DNA from: Demequina sp. NBRC 110054
GTDB lineage: Bacteria > Actinomycetota > Actinomycetes > Actinomycetales > Demequinaceae
DNA length: 64,000 bases
Assembly: GCF_002090115.1 (NCBI RefSeq)
Contig: NZ_BBRK01000005.1
Location: 434,001 to 498,000 of the forward strand
Direction of reading: 5' to 3'
How positions within the stretch are numbered: position 1 is the first letter of the stretch; the number at the start of each line of letters is the position of its first letter. The position numbers were made by a program, and so were the translations under genes. Below the pieces are notes generated by a model. That model saw nothing but the letters and a program-made list of their open reading frames with translations. It made no database searches and was not told the origin of the DNA. This document shows, in pieces, positions 61,078 through 64,000 of the stretch.

Positions 61078-61863
61078 ATGAACGAACCGGCACAGACCCC
61101 GGTGCTGGCGCTCTCGCGCATCGACATGCACTACGGCTACGTACGCGCGCTCGACGCGATCGATTTCCACGTGGGTCCGGGAGAGGTGGTCGGACTGCTC
61201 GGCGACAACGGTGCGGGCAAGTCGACGCTGCTCAAGGTGATGTCCGGCGCCCACCGGCCCACCGGCGGCGAGGTGAGGGTGCACGGCGAGCGGGTGGACT
61301 TCGACTCCCCGAGCGATGCGACCGCGGCCGGGATTCAGATGGTCTACCAGGACCTCGCGCTCGTCGATGCCCTCGACATCGCCACCAACCTCAACATCGG
61401 GCGCGAGATCCTTCGCAAGGGCATCTTCGGACTTCTGGGCTTCGTGGACCACAAGGCTCAGCGACGCCGCTCGGAGGCCGAGCTCGACAGGCTCGGAGTG
61501 CGCACGGCCGCGATGACCCGCCCCGTCGAGATGCTCTCGGGCGGGCAGCGCCAGGTCGTCGCCCTCGCGCGCAGCGCGACGCGGGTCACGGGAGACCGCA
61601 ACGGCGTGCTCCTGCTTGACGAGCCGACGGCAGCGCTCGGCTACGAGCAGACCCAGCAGGTGCAGGCGCTGATCAGGCGCATGGCCGACCAGGGGATCGC
61701 GATCGTGCTCGTCACGCACAACCTCGCGCTCGCAACCGAGGTGTGCGACCGGCTCGCAGTGCTCAATCGCGGCCAGAAGGTCGCGGACATCCCGACGGCG
61801 GAGACCGACAACGATCAGATCGTCGGCTGGATCACGGGAGCGAGACCCTCGATGTTCGTGTGA
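61078..61863 (+). CDS. ABC transporter ATP-binding protein, single domain
   Basis: 261 residues with Walker A GDNGAGKST (about 41-49), signature LSGGQ (about 156), Walker B LLLDEP (about 176) and the H-loop VLVTHN. Unlike ribose-type RbsA proteins, it has one nucleotide-binding domain, not two, as in FrcA/XylG-like short forms. The permease stop lies 6 bp before the ATG, whose ribosome site (AGGTAGGG) includes that stop codon. It completes the binding protein-permease-ATPase operon and converges on ribA with only 10 bp between. Confidence 0.94.
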   Translation: MNEPAQTPVLALSRIDMHYGYVRALDAIDFHVGPGEVVGLLGDNGAGKSTLLKVMSGAHRPTGGEVRVHGERVDFDSPSDATAAGIQMVYQDLALVDALDIATNLNIGREILRKGIFGLLGFVDHKAQRRRSEAELDRLGVRTAAMTRPVEMLSGGQRQVVALARSATRVTGDRNGVLLLDEPTAALGYEQTQQVQALIRRMADQGIAIVLVTHNLALATEVCDRLAVLNRGQKVADIPTAETDNDQIVGWITGARPSMFV

Positions 61864-61873
61864 GCCTGGAGGG

Positions 61874-62512
61874 TCAGGCGACCCCGGGCAGCGCGATGAG
61901 GTGGCCGGTGCGCTCGACCTTGGCCGCGAGATAGCGGGCATTCGCGTCGGTCAGGTGCACGCGGGTCGGCACCTGCTCCTCCACCTGCACGCCGAGCGCC
62001 TCGAGCTGCGAGGCCTTGTCGGGGTTGTTGCTGAGCAGCCGCACCCGCCCGACGCCGACAGCCTCGAGCATCTGCGCGACCGCCGTGTAGTCCCGCTCGT
62101 CCTCGGCGTGCCCGAGGGCAAGGTTCGCCTCATACGTGTCGAGCCCGGAGTCCTGAAGCGCGTACGCATCGAGCTTCGCGTAGAGCCCGATCCCGCGCCC
62201 CTCCTGCCTCAGGTAGAGCAGGAACCCTCCCGTCGCGGCGATCCGCTCGACCGCCTCGCGCAGCTGAGGCCCGCAGTCGCATCGCTCCGAGCCGAGCACG
62301 TCGCCCGTGAGGCACTCGCTGTGCGGTCGCACGAGGGGAGCCTCGCCCCCCATCTCTGCGCGCACCACCGCGTCCTCCCACTCGCCGAGGGCGAGGAGCA
62401 GGTGCTCGGATCCATCGGCGAGCCCGCGGAACGTCATCACCTCGGCCACGGTCGAGTAGCCGTCGGCGAACGTCATCGGGACCCTCACCCGGGAGCGGAT
62501 CTCTGCGGACAT
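61874..62512 (-). CDS. ribA: GTP cyclohydrolase II
   Basis: 212 residues, the first step of riboflavin synthesis, converting GTP to a diaminopyrimidine phosphate. The zinc cysteines are in CLTGDVLGSERCDCGPQL (CxxxxxxxxxxCxC), followed by LRQEGRGIGL and the LLSNNPDK segment near the C-terminus. It is a stand-alone RibA, without the RibB (DHBP synthase) half often fused in actinobacteria; extra copies of this kind occur beside flavoprotein clusters, and here two flavin enzymes lie 4-8 kb away (association is inference). GAAGGAG lies 8 nt before ATG 62512. Confidence 0.95.
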   Translation of the reverse strand: MSAEIRSRVRVPMTFADGYSTVAEVMTFRGLADGSEHLLLALGEWEDAVVRAEMGGEAPLVRPHSECLTGDVLGSERCDCGPQLREAVERIAATGGFLLYLRQEGRGIGLYAKLDAYALQDSGLDTYEANLALGHAEDERDYTAVAQMLEAVGVGRVRLLSNNPDKASQLEALGVQVEEQVPTRVHLTDANARYLAAKVERTGHLIALPGVA

Positions 62513-62632
62513 CGTGTCTCTCCTTCGGGGCGCCTGCGGCGCGGATGTGAGGAGAACGCGGGGACGATGCGCGCCATTCCCGGTCTGGAGCGCACGCCTC
62601 AGGCCCATCCCGCGACGCGCGGAGCGCTCGAC

Positions 62633-62661
62633 TTGCCAAGAGTCGTGCAAGCGCTTACAAA
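62633..62661 (+). promoter_or_regulatory. Promoter of the GH13 gene (leaderless)
   Basis: TTGCCA (62633-62638), exactly 17 bp, TACAAA (62656-62661). The expected start of transcription coincides with the A of ATG 62669, and there is no ribosome site. Confidence 0.65.
62646..62659. promoter_or_regulatory. LacI-family (MalR-like) operator
   Basis: TGCAAGCGCTTACA, palindromic at all but one base pair, with the central CG typical of LacI-family sites. It lies in the spacer between -35 and -10. Confidence 0.7.
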
Positions 62662-62668
62662 TGTCGCT

Positions 62669-64000
62669 ATGGCATTCCCTTCAGGCGACGACGCCTCGAC
62701 CGACTGGTGGCGCTCCGCCGTCATCTACCAGATCTACCCCCGTTCGTTCGCGGACAGCGACGGCGACGGGGTGGGCGACCTCCCGGGCATCACGAGCAGG
62801 CTCGACGATCTTGAGCACCTCGGCGTCGACGCCGTCTGGCTCTCGCCGTTCTACCGCTCGCCCCAGCACGACGCCGGCTACGACGTCGCCGACTTCTGCG
62901 ACGTCGACCCGCTGTTCGGCACGCTCGAGGACTTCGACGCGATGGCTACGCGCGCGCACGACCTCGGCATGCGCGTGATCGTCGACATCGTCCCCAACCA
63001 CTCCAGCAGCGACCACGCCTGGTTCCAGGCCGCGCTCGCAGCCGGCCCCGGATCCCCCGAGCGTGCGCGCTACATCTTCCGCGAGGGCAAGGGTGAGGGC
63101 GGCGAGCTGCCGCCGAACGACTGGCGCTCGGTCTTCGGAGGACCCGCGTGGACGCGCGTCGTCGAGCCCGACGGCGCCCTCGGCCAGTGGTACCTGCACC
63201 TGTTCGACTCCTCGCAGCCCGACCTGGACTGGACCAGGGAGGAGGTGCGCGCCGACTTCGACGACATCCTGCGCTTCTGGCTCGCCCGCGGCGTCGACGG
63301 CTTCCGCGTCGACGTGGCGCACGGGCTCGTCAAGGCCCCCGGGCTGCCCGACTACACCGTCGAGCAGCGCGCCGCTGCCGCCGAGGGAGACCCGGCGGCG
63401 CAGAGCCCGCACTTCGCCCAGGAGGGCGTGCATGAGATCTGGCGCCGATGGCACGACGTGGTCGCGGAGTTCGGACCCGACCGCATCCTGGTGGCGGAGG
63501 CCTGGGTCCAGCCGCTGACCCGGATGGCTCACTGGGTCCGTCCCGACGAGATGCACCAGGCCTTCAACTTCGCGTACCTCATGACGGCGTGGGACGTCGC
63601 CGAGCTGCGCGAGATCATCGACGACTCGCTCAGCTCGTTCGGCTCCGTCGGGGCACCGAGCACCTGGGTGCTGTCCAACCACGACGTGGTCCGTCATGCG
63701 ACGCGCCTCGCGCTGACCGCGCCCAACCCGCAGGGTCATGGTCTCGGGCCCGACTCCCCCGGGCTCCCGCAGGTGGACCACGGCATCCGGCGGGCGCGCG
63801 CGGCCACCCTGCTCATGCTCGCGCTGCCCGGAGGCGCCTACCTGTACCAGGGCGAGGAGCTCGGCCTGCCCGAGGCGCTCGAGATCCCTGGCGATGCGCG
63901 GCAGGATCCGACCTGGGCGCGCACGCAGGGCGAGAGGTTCGGCAGGGACGGCTGCCGCGTGCCCATCCCCTGGGAGGCTGACGCCCCCGCCTACGGCTTC
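62669..64000 (+). CDS. GH13 alpha-glucosidase (oligo-1,6-glucosidase type), 3' end missing
   Basis: The first 444 codons, open at the window edge. The start is ATG 62669 (AFPSGDDASTDWWRS). The family regions are complete so far: IYQIYPRSFADSDGDGVGDL at the N-terminus, DIVPNHSSSDHAWF, the nucleophile Asp in DGFRVDVAHGLV, the acid Glu in ILVAEAWVQP and the transition-state Asp in VLSNHDVVRHATR. DGDGVGDL is a calcium-binding loop. The DNG-type exo-acting alpha-glucosidases share these. No signal peptide, so cytoplasmic, cleaving imported malto- or isomalto-oligosaccharides. Regulated by the LacI-type operator just upstream. Confidence 0.96.
   Translation, partial: MAFPSGDDASTDWWRSAVIYQIYPRSFADSDGDGVGDLPGITSRLDDLEHLGVDAVWLSPFYRSPQHDAGYDVADFCDVDPLFGTLEDFDAMATRAHDLGMRVIVDIVPNHSSSDHAWFQAALAAGPGSPERARYIFREGKGEGGELPPNDWRSVFGGPAWTRVVEPDGALGQWYLHLFDSSQPDLDWTREEVRADFDDILRFWLARGVDGFRVDVAHGLVKAPGLPDYTVEQRAAAAEGDPAAQSPHFAQEGVHEIWRRWHDVVAEFGPDRILVAEAWVQPLTRMAHWVRPDEMHQAFNFAYLMTAWDVAELREIIDDSLSSFGSVGAPSTWVLSNHDVVRHATRLALTAPNPQGHGLGPDSPGLPQVDHGIRRARAATLLMLALPGGAYLYQGEELGLPEALEIPGDARQDPTWARTQGERFGRDGCRVPIPWEADAPAYGF

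Noticed and set aside
1-64000. tRNA, rRNA, transposase, integrase, phage or prophage genes
   Set aside because: None seen on either strand; coding content is continuous and typical of a chromosomal backbone with a carbohydrate-rich accessory end.

Overview
The window is 64 kb of high-GC DNA packed with genes on both strands. The content points to a high-GC Gram-positive actinobacterium, most likely of the Micrococcales (Cellulomonas/Demequina-like; the genus is a guess). Evidence for this is the actinobacterial aa3-bc1 respiratory set (ctaE-qcrCAB with a diheme QcrC, plus ctaF), DUF3043 and DUF4191 proteins, the lipB-lipA-DUF4191-RDD-glnA neighbourhood, a GlnR-type box upstream of glnA, GTG starts and apparently leaderless genes. 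I see no rRNA, tRNA, CRISPR array, transposase or phage gene. The first gene (acyl-CoA synthetase) and the last (GH13 glucosidase) run off the window edges.

Bases 1-30,000 are mostly core metabolism: acyl-CoA synthetase, a DEDDh/GIY-YIG nuclease, trpD, the cytochrome bc1-aa3 supercomplex in two blocks (ctaE-qcrC-qcrA-qcrB on +, ctaC-ctaD-ctaF on -) with sodA between them, a cysteine-desulfurase-like protein lacking its PLP lysine, erpA, a glycerate kinase, nadA, an aldo/keto reductase, a LysR/TDT-transporter divergent pair, pyrD, pepA and a PAS-GGDEF-EAL signalling protein. Bases 30,000-43,000 hold lipoate and 2-oxoacid dehydrogenase functions (lpdA, sucB-like E2, lipB, lipA), a membrane pseudokinase next to an MMPL exporter, and glnA. 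Between the DUF4191 and RDD genes lies a 412-bp non-coding block of tandem 26-bp repeats and inverted repeats.

Bases 43,000-64,000 are accessory and carbohydrate-oriented. They hold a 1,682-residue secreted protein (sugar-dehydrogenase propeller plus PKD, LamG-like and FN3 modules) bracketed by two hairpins sharing an identical 20-bp arm. Next is a translationally coupled GH43 glycosidase and LacY-type symporter. After that comes a two-armed cluster: a leftward operon with overlapping ends (SDR, flavin oxidase, VOC protein, MFS exporter) and a rightward one (SDR, flavodoxin-like reductase with zinc ribbon, sugar-type ABC transporter). Both arms start at a divergent promoter region with two copies of the palindrome TGAAAGTNACTTTCA, and a half-site precedes the ABC genes. 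I regard this as a single regulon for uptake and oxidative breakdown of a small, probably sugar-like or glycosylated compound. It is the best candidate here for an undescribed pathway. The window ends with ribA and a GH13 gene whose promoter has a LacI-type operator inside the -35/-10 spacer and appears leaderless.
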